NCBI RefSeq assembly: GCF_028209625.1
Contig: NZ_JAQLDU010000008.1
Span: 1 to 64,000, forward strand
Direction: 5' to 3'
Source: Collinsella aerofaciens
GTDB lineage: Bacteria > Actinomycetota > Coriobacteriia > Coriobacteriales > Coriobacteriaceae
DNA length: 64,000 nt
The notes beneath the pieces were generated by a model. It was given only the letters and a program-made list of their open reading frames with translations, was not told the origin of the DNA and made no database searches. The translations under genes and the position numbers were made by a program. Below, piece after piece: positions 37,122 to 46,147 of the stretch; the stretch's first letter is position 1, and every line of letters starts with the position of its first letter.

Positions 37122-37217
37122 GAGCGTGGATAATCTCCCGGTTTTGGCCTGTGTGCGGGCTCAAAGTGGGAGATTATCCACGCTCGTTATCTGAGTGTCC
37201 AAAAATCCACGCTCGTC
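37122..37217. repeat. GAGCGTGG dyad
   Basis: GAGCGTGGATAATCTCCC (37122-37139) pairs perfectly with 37168-37185; a third related arm, atccacgctcg, follows at about 37205. Compared with the copies at 23001 and 61418, A is replaced by C in the left arm and T by G in the right, so pairing is preserved. Confidence 0.8.
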
Positions 37218-37218
37218 G

Positions 37219-38072
37219 CTACTTGAGTCCGGGCAGGCGGGTGTAGGGGAACGAACGCTCTAGGAACTCGGAGCAGCGGGCGTAATCTTTGGCAAAGTAG
37301 CTGCTATAGAGCGAATCGAGTACGTATTGCACGGCGATATGGCTTGCGAACCGCGTGATGCGGTGCGTCATGCTCTCGTGATCGCTCACCGTAAGGTAGG
37401 CAGCAAAGCCGGGGTGAATGCGCGCGCAGTATGGCGTGCCGATGACGATGACCGGGACATGCCGGCTGCTGAGGATCGGCAAGATTTCCTTGAGGTTGGG
37501 CGCAAGGCCGCTGTAGGAGATAACGATCGCCGCGCGGTCTGAATCCGAGGTGAGAGCCGTGCGCACCTGTGCCTCGATGTTGCCGTAGCATGTGGCGCTT
37601 TTCCGGACGAGAGTAGGCGGTCGCGGAACATCCTCGCTGGATACAGGTTATGCGAGCCCGTGTAGATGTCCACGGTGCCGGCGCGCATGACGAGCTTGGC
37701 GGCCTGGTCGAGCTGCGTGGGGTCGAGCAGCTCCTGCGTTTCGGCCAAAGTGGTCTGGTAGAGCCCCTCCATGCGTTCCATCACCTGCGCAGGGGTGGAG
37801 GTGACATCGAAGGGAAAGTTGATGTCCACGTCGCGCCGGTTGCCCGCCTCGGTCGCCAGACGGATGAGTTCGACTTTGAGGTCTTTGAATCCCTCGAGGC
37901 CGAGTTTTTTGCAAAAGCGGTGCACGCTCGCGACAGAAACGTTGGCGCACGCGGCAAATTCCTTAATGGAAAGCCCGCGGACGTTTTCGCCCATGGCAAG
38001 GGCCGAGATGCCGAGCTGTTGCTCGGTAGGGGTAAGGCCCTGTGCCTCGGAAATCTTGCGTTTGATATCCAT
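37219..38072 (-). pseudogene. RpiR/MurR-family regulator with a one-base frameshift
   Basis: The N-terminal helix-turn-helix (SIKEFAACANVSVASVHRFC) and first half of the sugar-isomerase domain (TVDIYTGSHNLYPARMFRDR) are in one frame from ATG 38072; the second half (RAAIVISYSGLAPNLKEIL, to the stop at 37219) is in another. The break is at about 37597-37604, where the minus strand has four A after TCCGG; five would restore SGKSATCYGNIEAQVRTALT and a 284-residue protein. RpiR proteins sense phosphosugars. It is divergent from the EIIA-Glc gene, so it may have controlled it. A sequencing error in the homopolymer is possible. Confidence 0.85.
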
Positions 38073-38096
38073 GCGAACTCCCACACTCGCCAAACC

Positions 38097-38205
38097 TGCC
38101 AAAAAGGGACAGGTTTATTTTGGCACGTTTCGGCCGGTATCAGGAAGTGTCAGGGACGGAGCGGCGGCAGTCCGTGGGCGCGAAAAGAAGTGTCGGGTTT
38201 GGCGC
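38097..38205. repeat. YGTCCC-core hairpin, TGCCAAAA-arm type, plus tail
   Basis: TGCCAAAA (38097-38104) and TTTTGGCA (38118-38125) flank agggacaggttta. The tail that follows (ggtatcaggaagtgtcag..., gcgcgaaaagaagtgtcggg) is closely related to 21725-21790, which follows another hairpin of the family. It fills most of the gap between the RpiR remnant and the EIIA gene. Confidence 0.75.
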
Positions 38206-38342
38206 GCCCGCTTCTGCCCGTCCCGCGCGTGGGCGATACTCGGCTTATCGACCCGCGATGCAAAGGAGACGCTCATCCCACGAGCACTACCGGGAAGGGC
38301 TTGCGATTCGAGCCCTCGCCTTAGTATTTTGGCCATTTAGCA

Positions 38343-38348
38343 CTATAA
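38343..38348 (+). promoter_or_regulatory. -10 promoter box of the EIIA gene
   Basis: TATAAT lies 51 bases before the start codon in an A/T-rich stretch; the -35 box is not distinct. Confidence 0.5.
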
Positions 38349-38398
38349 TCACCGTAGGCATGCGCATAACGTTGCGCTTAATCAAGAGGAGAAAACGT

Positions 38399-38935
38399 AT
38401 GGGTCTGTTTGACATGTTCAAGAAGAAGGCTGAGCCTGCCGCTGCTACTGCTCCCGCCTCCATCTCTGCTTCTGCCGGCGCCGACGTGCTGTGCTCGCCC
38501 GTCAAGGGCAAGGTCATCAAGATGGCCGACGTGCCCGATCCCGTCTTTGGTGGCGAGGTTCTGGGCAAGGGCTGCGCCGTGTGGCCCGAGGACGACCTGG
38601 TCTACGCTCCCTGCGACGGCAAGGTGACCGTCACCATGGGCCACGCCGTGGGTCTGCAGTCCGATAGCGGCATCGAGGTTTTGGTGCACGTTGGCGTCGA
38701 TACCGTCAACATGAACGGCGACGGCTTCGAGGGCTTCGTCAAGGCCGACGATGTCGTTAAGGCTGGCCAGCCCATGCTCAAGATCGACCGCGCCAAGATC
38801 GCCGCTGCCGGCTACAAGGACTGCGTCGTCGTGGCTGTGTCCAACACCGCCGAGTTCGCCGACGTCGAGCTCGCCGTCGAGGCTGACTCCGCTGTCTCCG
38901 CTGGCGATGCCATCGTCAAGGTCGTCCGCAAGTAG
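38399..38935 (+). CDS. crr: PTS glucose-type EIIA protein
   Basis: A 178-residue phosphocarrier that passes phosphate from HPr to a sugar-specific EIIB. The phosphorylated His is in IEVLVHVGVDTV (about residue 100), and the second conserved region (LVYAPCDGKVTV with GHAVGL) matches the family. A ~30-residue Ala-rich N-terminal linker precedes the domain. ATG 38399 has AGAGGAG upstream. It is alone, without EIIB or EIIC, so it probably serves separately encoded permeases. The divergent RpiR regulator is frameshifted. Confidence 0.92.
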   Translation: MGLFDMFKKKAEPAAATAPASISASAGADVLCSPVKGKVIKMADVPDPVFGGEVLGKGCAVWPEDDLVYAPCDGKVTVTMGHAVGLQSDSGIEVLVHVGVDTVNMNGDGFEGFVKADDVVKAGQPMLKIDRAKIAAAGYKDCVVVAVSNTAEFADVELAVEADSAVSAGDAIVKVVRK

Positions 38936-38960
38936 TCTGCGGCAACATAAGGGTGTTTTG

Positions 38961-38995
38961 GGGTGGTCGGGTTATCCGGCCGCCCTTTTTTATTG
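38961..38995 (+). terminator. Intrinsic terminator after the EIIA gene
   Basis: GGGTGGTCGG pairs (two G-U pairs) with CCGGCCGCCC across GTTAT, followed by TTTTTTATT. Confidence 0.85.
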
Positions 38996-39170
38996 CAATG
39001 CGGCGGAACGTTTTATTGCGCGTTGGGCGGACCGGTAAACCGTTCGGACGTTAAATCGAGCCGACTGCGCCTTTGCTTTGCCGGGGGTGTTCGTTATCGG
39101 CTAGTATGGCCTTATTGTTACGACGCGCACCGCGTCGGGAAGCGCGGTGCCGCTTGTTGGGAGGAATGTC

Positions 39171-39728
39171 ATGAAGAAGAAGCTGCTGCTTGCGCCCCTG
39201 ATGGCTGTTCTGGTCGCGTGCGTGGTTGTGCTTTCCGGCTGCGGAGGTCCTTCGGTTGAGGAGCTCATCACCGAGGATCTTACGACGCAGTTTGACGAGG
39301 TCAAGAACGGCGGCGACGACTTCCTCGCCGGCCTGGAAGAGGCCTCGGGCGACGAGTTCGAGCAGCTGGGCATCGATCCCAAGGAGTACGCCAAGAGCTA
39401 TCTCGAGGGTTTTGACTACAAGATCGGCGATGTGACGGTCGACGAGGACAAGGGCACCGCGACTGCCGATGTCACCATTACCTGCAAGTCCATGAACAAG
39501 ATCGTTGAAGATTTCGCCACCCAGTATCAGGAGAAGATCGCGGCGCTCGATACGATGCCTTCCGAGGACGACCTGTACAAGATGGCCGGCCAGGTCATGG
39601 TCGACGTGACCAAGGCCGCTAAGACCAAGGACACCAAGGTTACCTTCAAGTACACCGCCAATGACGATGGCGAGTGGTCTGCTGACGATTCCGCAACCAC
39701 CGAGATGATGAATGCGATGATGAGCTAG
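39171..39728 (+). CDS. Small lipoprotein of unknown function
   Basis: A 185-residue secreted lipoprotein. The signal peptide MKKKLLLAPLMAVLVACVVV ends in the lipobox LSGC; the rest is an alpha/beta domain (DYKIGDVTVDEDKGTATADV, KVTFKYTANDDGEWSADD) seen in many Actinomycetota and clostridial lipoproteins without known role. GGGAGG supports ATG 39171. Its stop is followed by copy 2 of the ~170-bp element. Confidence 0.85.
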   Translation: MKKKLLLAPLMAVLVACVVVLSGCGGPSVEELITEDLTTQFDEVKNGGDDFLAGLEEASGDEFEQLGIDPKEYAKSYLEGFDYKIGDVTVDEDKGTATADVTITCKSMNKIVEDFATQYQEKIAALDTMPSEDDLYKMAGQVMVDVTKAAKTKDTKVTFKYTANDDGEWSADDSATTEMMNAMMS

Positions 39729-39747
39729 GGGAGTTACGCGGTAGTTC

Positions 39748-39917
39748 GTTACGGCGTTTTACCAAACGCCGTAACTGCCCGACGCTGCGCGGGCACCAGA
39801 GCGACAACTTGTCATTCAAAGAGGACGGCATGACCAGAAGGTCTATACCGTCCTCTTTTCATGCCAATTTGTTCGCACTGGTGCCCGCTCGCTGCCCGTC
39901 CTCTACCTGCGGCGTTG
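39748..39917 (+). repeat. ~170-bp structured element, copy 2 (after the lipoprotein gene)
   Basis: Part A: GTTACGGCGTTT / AAACGCCGTAAC with loop tacc (39748-39775). Part B: GGGCACCAGAGCGACAA (39791-39807) with TTGTTCGCACTGGTGCCC (39869-39886), inner stem GAGGACGG (39821-39828) with CCGTCCTC (39848-39855), and the same GACC-agaa-GGTC tip as copy 1. Conserved 3' part GCTCGCTGCCCGTCC. A partial extra GTTACGCGG precedes it at 39733. Confidence 0.7.
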
Positions 39918-39934
39918 CCATGGTAGTCATTGAG

Positions 39935-40180
39935 GCGGCACTTGGGGACGTTCCTTTTCTGCCGGCAGTTGGGGACACTCCTTGTATCAACGCCGTATCA
40001 AATGCTCGGGAAAATGCGACCCGGTTTTTTGGCCGAATTCCGGGTCGCGGTTTCCGGATGGGGCGGGTTGCGGAAACCGCGACCCGGAATATTGCTCTGA
40101 AACGGGATACGGTTTCCCCGACGCGCCTCAAACGGAAAGTGCATCCCATTTCGGAGCTCCAAAACGGGATGCACTTTCCG
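39935..40180. repeat. Cluster of palindromes in a gene-free region
   Basis: No gene is seen from 39918 to 40221. Two decayed YGTCCC hairpins lie at about 39935-39990. GCGACCCGG pairs with CCGGGTCGC (40016-40048). TTCCGGGTCGCGGTTTCCG (40038-40056) pairs perfectly over 19 bases with 40071-40089. CGGAAAGTGCATCCC (40133-40147) pairs perfectly with 40166-40180. A related, diverged block is at 56739-56786. Confidence 0.7.
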
Positions 40181-40221
40181 CGTGGAAGAATTGTCGCAGC
40201 TGCGTTAAGCGGTGTCGCTCG

Positions 40222-40890
40222 CTACTCGCCCAAGATTAGCTCGGCGAGTTCGTCCTGCGTATCTACCACGTAGTCGGCGCCGGCGGCTTCCAGCTCTGCG
40301 CGGCCGCGGAAGCCCCAGCTGACGCCCGCGCTCTTAAGGCCGGCGTTGTGGCCGGTCAGAACATCGACATTCGAATCGCCCACATAGAGCGTGGTTGCCG
40401 GATCGGCGCCCAGCTCTTTCATCACATGCAACGTGACGGGTGCCTCGGGCTTGGGCGGAAATGCGCCCACACGGCCCTGTACCAGCGCAAAGCGATCGGG
40501 GCCAAAGTATTTCTCGATAAGCGGGGCTGCCGAAATATGATCCTTGTTGGTGAGCACGGCAAGCTGAACGCCCGCTGTGCGCAGACGGTCGAGCATCTCA
40601 ATCGTGCCGGCGTAGGGTGAGGTGTGGTCCTCCTTGTGCTCGCCGTAATAGGCCCTAAACTCGGCAAGCGTCTGCTCAAACATACGGCCGTCGCCCGCGT
40701 ACTCGGCGGGCATAAAGCGCTCGACCAGCTTGAGCATGCCGTTTCCCACCTTGTAGCGGTACTCGTCTACGGCAAACGTGGGCCAGCCGTGCATCTCGCA
40801 GGTATGGTTGCTGGCGGCCGCCAGGTCCTCGAGCGTGTTGAGGATGGTGCCATCCAGATCAAAGATCACATGGGAAAAAGCTGCTGCCAT
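40222..40890 (-). CDS. HAD-family phosphatase, phosphoglycolate phosphatase-like
   Basis: A 222-residue phosphatase. Motif 1 is IFDLDGTILNT (nucleophile Asp about 10), motif 2 VLTNKD, motif 3 includes the Lys in PKPEAPV, and motif 4 YVGDSNVDV. The cap is of the alpha-helical Gph/PpaX type. GGCAGGAG precedes ATG 40890; the frame is open 21 codons further but without a ribosome site. It lies 105 bases after hypE on the same strand and could be the last gene of that operon. Confidence 0.88.
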   Translation of the reverse strand: MAAAFSHVIFDLDGTILNTLEDLAAASNHTCEMHGWPTFAVDEYRYKVGNGMLKLVERFMPAEYAGDGRMFEQTLAEFRAYYGEHKEDHTSPYAGTIEMLDRLRTAGVQLAVLTNKDHISAAPLIEKYFGPDRFALVQGRVGAFPPKPEAPVTLHVMKELGADPATTLYVGDSNVDVLTGHNAGLKSAGVSWGFRGRAELEAAGADYVVDTQDELAELILGE

Positions 40891-40995
40891 GGGTGCTCCT
40901 GCCGCTTGAGTTGTAAAACGCACCCCATGATACTGGGCATGCGTGCCGGGCATGTTTGGAATCTGAATATCTTTAATAGCCCTGAGCCTTTGTCG

Positions 40996-42030
40996 TTAGC
41001 AAATCCTCGGCAGTTGTTCTCCCACAAGCATGTCGAGGATACGGGTCGAGCCCCAGCCGGTGCGTACGCGCACGGCGGGACGGGCGCCCTCGGCAAGTGG
41101 CAGCACGCGACCGATGATGGCGGCGTTCTCGCCGTAGCGGGCGGCGCGCATGGCTGCCAGCGCGGCATCGGCTTGCTCGGCCGGCACCACGGCAACCATC
41201 TTGCCCTCGTTTGCCACCTGCAGCACATCGTAGCCGAGCATCTCACATGCCGCCTGCACGTCGGGGCGCACGGGCACGGCATCCTCGTCGATCTCCATGG
41301 CAACGCCGCTGGCCTGGGCAAACTCGTTGAGCGTGGATGCCAGGCCGCCGCGCGTGGGGTCGCGGAAGCAGCGGGTGTCGGGGGCGGCGGCGAGCACGTC
41401 GGCAATCAGATGATTGAGCGGCGCAGCGTCGCTTTCGATGTTGCTCGAAAACGCCAAGCCCTCGCGCTGGCTCATGATGGCGATGCCGTGGTCGCCTAGC
41501 GTACCCGACACCAGGATGACATCGCCGGGCCGACAGTTTGCGCCGCTGAGTGCCACGCCCGTGGGCACCTCGCCCACGCCGGCGGTATTGATATAGACGC
41601 CGTCGGCCCCGCCGCGCTCGACCACCTTGGTGTCGCCGGTGATAATCTTCACGCCTGCCTCATGTGCCGTTTCGGCCATGGTCTGCACAATCTGGCGCAG
41701 CTTGTCCATGGGATAGCCCTCTTCGAGGATAAAGCCGCATGAGAGGTAGCGCACGTTAGCGCCCGAGGTCGCGACGTCGTTGACGGTTCCGCACACGGCG
41801 AGTCGGCCGATATTGCCGCCGGGGAAGAACTGCGGCGAGACTACAAAGCTGTCGGTCGACATGGCGATGCGCCCGCTCGCGGGCAGCGCAGCGACGCCGG
41901 CATCGTTGCCCTCGAGCAGTTCGGGCGACCCAAAGGCATCCAAAAAGACCTCATCGATGATGCGTTTCATCATCTGGCCGCCAGAGCCGTGGCCCAACAG
42001 GACAGTGCTATCGGTGGCATTACGGGACAT
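40996..42030 (-). CDS. hypE: Hydrogenase maturation protein HypE
   Basis: A 344-residue PurM-like enzyme that dehydrates the carbamoyl group on its own C-terminal cysteine to make the cyanide ligand of [NiFe]-hydrogenase. The C-terminus LPRIC carries that cysteine. LLGHGSGGQ at the start, GDTKVVERG and the ATP-binding LSCGFILEEG region are typical. TTGGAG lies upstream of ATG 42030. It follows hypD by 48 bases. Confidence 0.96.
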   Translation of the reverse strand: MSRNATDSTVLLGHGSGGQMMKRIIDEVFLDAFGSPELLEGNDAGVAALPASGRIAMSTDSFVVSPQFFPGGNIGRLAVCGTVNDVATSGANVRYLSCGFILEEGYPMDKLRQIVQTMAETAHEAGVKIITGDTKVVERGGADGVYINTAGVGEVPTGVALSGANCRPGDVILVSGTLGDHGIAIMSQREGLAFSSNIESDAAPLNHLIADVLAAAPDTRCFRDPTRGGLASTLNEFAQASGVAMEIDEDAVPVRPDVQAACEMLGYDVLQVANEGKMVAVVPAEQADAALAAMRAARYGENAAIIGRVLPLAEGARPAVRVRTGWGSTRILDMLVGEQLPRIC

Positions 42031-42078
42031 ATCGAAAACTCCAATCGAGGGTGGTGCCGGTGTGCGGGTGCGTCTGGG

Positions 42079-43191
42079 CTAGTCGCGGTAGCGGTAGTAC
42101 GCCGCGCAGCTACCTTCGGAGCTCACCATGCACGGGCCGACGGGATGTTCGGGCGTGCAAGCGCGGCCAAACAGAGGACAGTCGCTCGGCGTGATGGCTC
42201 CGCGCAGCACGTCGCCGCAGCGGCACCCGCGTGGTTCGACCGTCGGTTCAATGGGTACGTCAAAGCGGGCGCCGGCATCAAAGCGCGCGAATTCGGGCCG
42301 GATGGAAAGACCCGAGTTGGCAATCGGTCCCAGTCCGCGCCACGTGGTGTCGCACGGCTCAAATACCTGCTCGACCAGCTGGCGCGCTACGGGGTTGCCG
42401 TCAGCGTTGACGCCACGGCGGTAGGCGTTGTCGATTGCGGGCTGCCCCTCAACAACCATCTGGACCAGCATGCAGATGCCCTGCAGAATATCGACCGGCT
42501 CAAATCCGGTGACCACACCCGGGGTCTCGAACTCATCGACCAAAAACCCAAAGGGTGCCAGGCCCGTGATGGTAGCGACGTGTCCCGGAAGGATAAAGCC
42601 GTCGATAGTGGTCTCGGGATCGTTGGCGATGGCGCGCAGCGCCGGCGGCGTGGTCTTGTGAGCACAGTAGACCGAGAAGTTCTGGAGCCCGCGCGCGTCG
42701 GACTCCAGGATAGCGGCGGCAATGGTGGGCGTTGTGGTCTCAAAGCCGACGCCCATAAAGATGACCGGGCGATCGGGGTTGTGTTCGGCGATATCGAGTG
42801 CATCGAGCGGGGAGTACACAATGCGAATATCGCGCCCCGCCGCCTTTTGCGCGGCGAGCGAGGTAGACGACCCGGGCACGCGCATCATGTCGCCAAAGGT
42901 GGTGATGATGGCGCCGTCCATCTTGGCGAGCGCGATTGCATGGTCGGTATCGCGGTTGGCGGTAACACAGACGGGGCAACCCGGACCGCTCAGCAGTTTG
43001 AGCCCGGCAGGCATAATGGAGCGAAAGCCATAGCGCCCGATGCTCACGGTATGCGTGCCGCAGACTTCCATAAGGTTGATGCTGCGGCTGCCGACAAGCT
43101 CATGAATACGATCGATGAGCTCGCGAGCCAGCCCGGGGTCGCGAAATGCCGAGAAGTCGATACCGGAGCGCGCCGGCTGTCCGGCCGCCAC
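42079..43191 (-). CDS. hypD: Hydrogenase maturation protein HypD
   Basis: A 370-residue iron-sulfur scaffold on which, with HypC, the Fe(CN)2CO unit is built. Conserved motifs are MEVCGTHTVSIGRYG, GPGCPVC, TFGDMMRVPGS and the C-terminal CRCGDVLRG with further cysteines for the [4Fe-4S] cluster. The start is GTG 43191, overlapping the hypC stop by one base (TAGTG), so the two are coupled. Confidence 0.96.
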   Translation of the reverse strand: MAAGQPARSGIDFSAFRDPGLARELIDRIHELVGSRSINLMEVCGTHTVSIGRYGFRSIMPAGLKLLSGPGCPVCVTANRDTDHAIALAKMDGAIITTFGDMMRVPGSSTSLAAQKAAGRDIRIVYSPLDALDIAEHNPDRPVIFMGVGFETTTPTIAAAILESDARGLQNFSVYCAHKTTPPALRAIANDPETTIDGFILPGHVATITGLAPFGFLVDEFETPGVVTGFEPVDILQGICMLVQMVVEGQPAIDNAYRRGVNADGNPVARQLVEQVFEPCDTTWRGLGPIANSGLSIRPEFARFDAGARFDVPIEPTVEPRGCRCGDVLRGAITPSDCPLFGRACTPEHPVGPCMVSSEGSCAAYYRYRD

Positions 43192-43451
43192 TAGTATGCC
43201 TCGGCCGGATTGCTGGCCAGTTGGTCTTCTTCGACCAGTTCGGTCATGGCATTAACGAGCTCGAGCGTTTCTTGCGCTTCCTGCTCGTCGACGATCTGAA
43301 TGCCAAAGCCGGCGTGCACGAGAATATAGTCGCCTACCTGTGCCGTCGGCACGAGGCGCAGCGAAACGGGGCGCTCGATGCCCATCATGTCGACGGTCGC
43401 CTTAAGGTCGTCGTCGCGTTTGACCACTTTACCGGGAACGGCAAGGCACAT
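43191..43451 (-). CDS. hypC: Hydrogenase assembly chaperone HypC
   Basis: An 86-residue chaperone. The N-terminal MCLAVPGKV holds the essential Cys2 that binds iron and HypD. The C-terminal ~25 residues are acidic. AAGGGGAAC precedes ATG 43451. It lies 131 bases after hypF, a gap with no further gene. Confidence 0.96.
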   Translation of the reverse strand: MCLAVPGKVVKRDDDLKATVDMMGIERPVSLRLVPTAQVGDYILVHAGFGIQIVDEQEAQETLELVNAMTELVEEDQLASNPAEAY

Positions 43452-43582
43452 AATGTTCCCCTTTTATACGTTTTGCGCTGGATAGGCGCCTAATTACCCA
43501 TCAGTTGATGGTAGCGCTCGCGGGAGTCACGAGCAAACGCGTTACACCTGTGAGACGGCGGCGCGCAGGCTGGCAAAACAGC

Positions 43583-46030
43583 CTATCGCGATGCTGTCTG
43601 CGCGAGGCGAGCGCGAGCGATGGCGGCCTGACCGTAGGCGATGCAGCCGTCGTTGACGGGCACGGCGTGGGAGACCAAGACGGCAAGACTGGCGTCTTTG
43701 AGTTCGTGGGTAAGGAGCCGAAGCAAAAGTCGGTTCATGAACACGCCGCCCGAGAGCGCGACGGTGTCGAGGTCTTCACGGACGCAGATCTCGCTTGCGA
43801 TGCGGGCCGACGCGCGTGCGATGGTGACATGGAAGTCGAGCGCGAGCTTGCCGGCGGGCACGCCGGTCCTGATTCCCTCCAAAAGCGCCTCAAAAAGCGG
43901 TCTGGAGTTCAGAACATGGAAGTCGTCCGGACGGGATGATTCGGTTACGGAAAAGCTGGCCATATTGCCGGTGGGGCAGGCACTTTCACTGCTGAACGCG
44001 CACCAGGCGGCGGCTTCGAGTTCTATGGCAGGCTCGCCCTCGTAGGTTGCCTTGTCGCAGATGCCCAGAATTGCTGCCGCGGCATCAAAGAGACGCCCCA
44101 TGCTGCTGGTGCGCGGGCTGTTGATGCCGTGCTCGATCATGGTGGCTGTCACGCAGCGTGTTTGCTCGTCGAGGGTGCCCAATAGCCCCGCGGCACCCGG
44201 ATGCTCGAGCAGGCCGAGCTCGCTCAGCAGGGCAAAGGCATTGCGCCGGGCATCGCGTACGGATGCGGCACCGCCTGGCAGCGCCCAGGTGCGCAGGTGC
44301 GCGGCGCGTTCAAAATCGGCAAGGCCGGCGATAAGAAATTCACCGCCCCATATGGTGCCGTCGGTGCCGGCACCCGTACCATCGAAGGCAATACCGAGGA
44401 CGCGTGCATCAGGCGCAAGCCGGCCAGCGACAATCGCCTCTGCCATTACGCTCGCGATGTGCGCATGATGATGCTGGATTTCGATAAGCGGCAGACTGTG
44501 CTCCCGTGCCCGCTCACGCGCCCACTGGCTCGATAGATAGTTGGGATGCATGTCGCATGCCAGGGCGGCAGGCGTCAGGTCAAAGAGGTTTTCTAGACGT
44601 GCGCGGGCGGCGCTCCAGGCATCGAAGGTCGCGCCGTTTTCGACATCGCCGATATGCTGCGACACAAAACAGGCTGTCTCGCCGTTCGCATCCTCGCGTG
44701 TGAATGCGATCGTTGCCTTTTGCTGTGGGCCGCAGGCGAGCACGCAGGGTGCAGTGCCGTCGAGCGCCGGCAGCGACAACGGCTGCGGCGCATATCCGCG
44801 TGCGCGACGCACAGGCATGACGGTGCCGTCGACCACACGCACCACGGAGTCGTCGTAGCGTGAGAGAATCGCACGGTCGTTGCCAAGTAGCGCGTCGGCG
44901 ATGCCGGCGGCAACAAGATGCTCCCATGCAAGGGCATCGTCGGTCTCGATAGGTTCCTCGCTCAGGTTTCCGCTGGTCATGACCAGCGCGTGCATGCCAT
45001 GCGACGCGGCAGCTGCAAGCAGCAGATGCTGAAGCGGTGTATAGGGGAGCATGACGCCAAGCTCGGGTAGATCGTGCGCGACGGATGGCGCGAGTGTAAG
45101 GCCGTCGGGGGAATCTCCTTCGCCAACAGCACGGCGGCGCAGCAGCACAATGGGGCGGATGCTACCGGCCAGCAAGCCGCGCTCAGCATCATCGACATGG
45201 CACAGGCGTTCAGTATCGGCAAGGCTGCGCACCATAACGGCAAGCGGCTTGTTGCTGCGGCGCTTGCGACGGCGCAGCTCGACCACCGCCTGCTCATTGG
45301 CGGCGTTGCAGGCCAGATGGAATCCGCCCAGGCCCTTGATGGCGACGATACTGCCACAGGCCAGCAGCTCAACACAGCGGTCGATAATGGCGTCACTGGT
45401 CTCGCGCGTGGTGCCGACGGCCGGCGACGCGGCGTCTTCGCCCGCCTCGCGCCACGTAATATGTGGCCCGCAGTCAAAGCAGGCATCGGGCTGCGCATGA
45501 AAGCGCCGGTCAAGCGGGTCGCCATACTCTGCAGCGCACTCGGGGCACATAGGAAAGCAATCCATCGACGTGGCCGCTCGGTCATAAGGCAGCGACCGGA
45601 TGATGGTAAAGCGCGGCCCGCAGTTGGTGCAGTTGATAAAGGGGTAGTGATAGCGACGGTCGGCGGGGTCGAACAGTTCGCGCAGGCAGTCGTCACAGGT
45701 GGCGATATCGGGGGAGATGAGCGTCGTGTGCACGGTCTGATCCTGTGACGCTACAATACGAAAGACCTGCTCATCGTCGGCATCCCAAGCGTCGGGCTCC
45801 AGGTCTGCAACAGCGACATGCTCAACGCGGGCTGCGGCCGGCGCGTGCTCCGACAGCGCGGTGACAAATTCGTCGAGCGCCTCGCTCAAAGCATGCGCCT
45901 CGATGTGTACGCCATCGCCCGCGTTGAGCACCCAGCCGCAAATGCCATGCGCCATGGCCTCGCGATACACAAACGGTCGCATGCCAACGCCCTGCACAAT
46001 GCCCGTTACATGAATATGCACATGCCGCAT
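43583..46030 (-). CDS. hypF: Carbamoyltransferase HypF
   Basis: An 815-residue enzyme that makes the thiocarboxamide on HypE from carbamoyl phosphate. In order: acylphosphatase domain (1-95, HIHVTGIVQGVGMRPFVYR), two zinc fingers (CDDCLREL, CTNCGPRF, CPECAAEY, CFDCGPH), a YrdC-like domain (about 190-380, KGLGGFHLACNA) and a Kae1-like domain (from about 400; HHHAHIASVMAE; GIAFDGTGAGTDGTIWGGE). ATG 46030 follows GAGGGG; an in-frame start nine codons earlier is less likely. It opens the hypF-C-D-E cluster. Confidence 0.95.
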   Translation of the reverse strand: MRHVHIHVTGIVQGVGMRPFVYREAMAHGICGWVLNAGDGVHIEAHALSEALDEFVTALSEHAPAAARVEHVAVADLEPDAWDADDEQVFRIVASQDQTVHTTLISPDIATCDDCLRELFDPADRRYHYPFINCTNCGPRFTIIRSLPYDRAATSMDCFPMCPECAAEYGDPLDRRFHAQPDACFDCGPHITWREAGEDAASPAVGTTRETSDAIIDRCVELLACGSIVAIKGLGGFHLACNAANEQAVVELRRRKRRSNKPLAVMVRSLADTERLCHVDDAERGLLAGSIRPIVLLRRRAVGEGDSPDGLTLAPSVAHDLPELGVMLPYTPLQHLLLAAAASHGMHALVMTSGNLSEEPIETDDALAWEHLVAAGIADALLGNDRAILSRYDDSVVRVVDGTVMPVRRARGYAPQPLSLPALDGTAPCVLACGPQQKATIAFTREDANGETACFVSQHIGDVENGATFDAWSAARARLENLFDLTPAALACDMHPNYLSSQWARERAREHSLPLIEIQHHHAHIASVMAEAIVAGRLAPDARVLGIAFDGTGAGTDGTIWGGEFLIAGLADFERAAHLRTWALPGGAASVRDARRNAFALLSELGLLEHPGAAGLLGTLDEQTRCVTATMIEHGINSPRTSSMGRLFDAAAAILGICDKATYEGEPAIELEAAAWCAFSSESACPTGNMASFSVTESSRPDDFHVLNSRPLFEALLEGIRTGVPAGKLALDFHVTIARASARIASEICVREDLDTVALSGGVFMNRLLLRLLTHELKDASLAVLVSHAVPVNDGCIAYGQAAIARARLAQTASR

Positions 46031-46052
46031 GCGACACCCCTCATCAAAGCCG

Positions 46053-46129
46053 ACCAAAAAGGGACAGGTTTATTTTGGTAGGTAAAACTTCTAAACCTGC
46101 CAAAACAAACCTGTCCCTTTTTGGCAGGT
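46053..46129. repeat. Pair of YGTCCC-core hairpins, TGCCAAAA-arm type, in inverted order
   Basis: Hairpin 1 has arms ACCAAAA (46053-46059) and TTTTGGT (46073-46079). Hairpin 2 has 11-base arms ACCTGCCAAAA (46095-46105) and TTTTGGCAGGT (46119-46129). The two cores are reverse complements, so the whole block can also fold as one long hairpin. It lies between nikR and hypF. Confidence 0.85.
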
Positions 46130-46147
46130 GCGCTGCGGGAAATCCCG

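Noticed and set aside
39809..40273. 154-codon open frame through the repeat cluster
   Set aside because: Beyond its first ~32 codons, which match the other copy of the structured element, it runs through palindromes and into the antisense of the phosphatase gene, so the full frame is not a gene.
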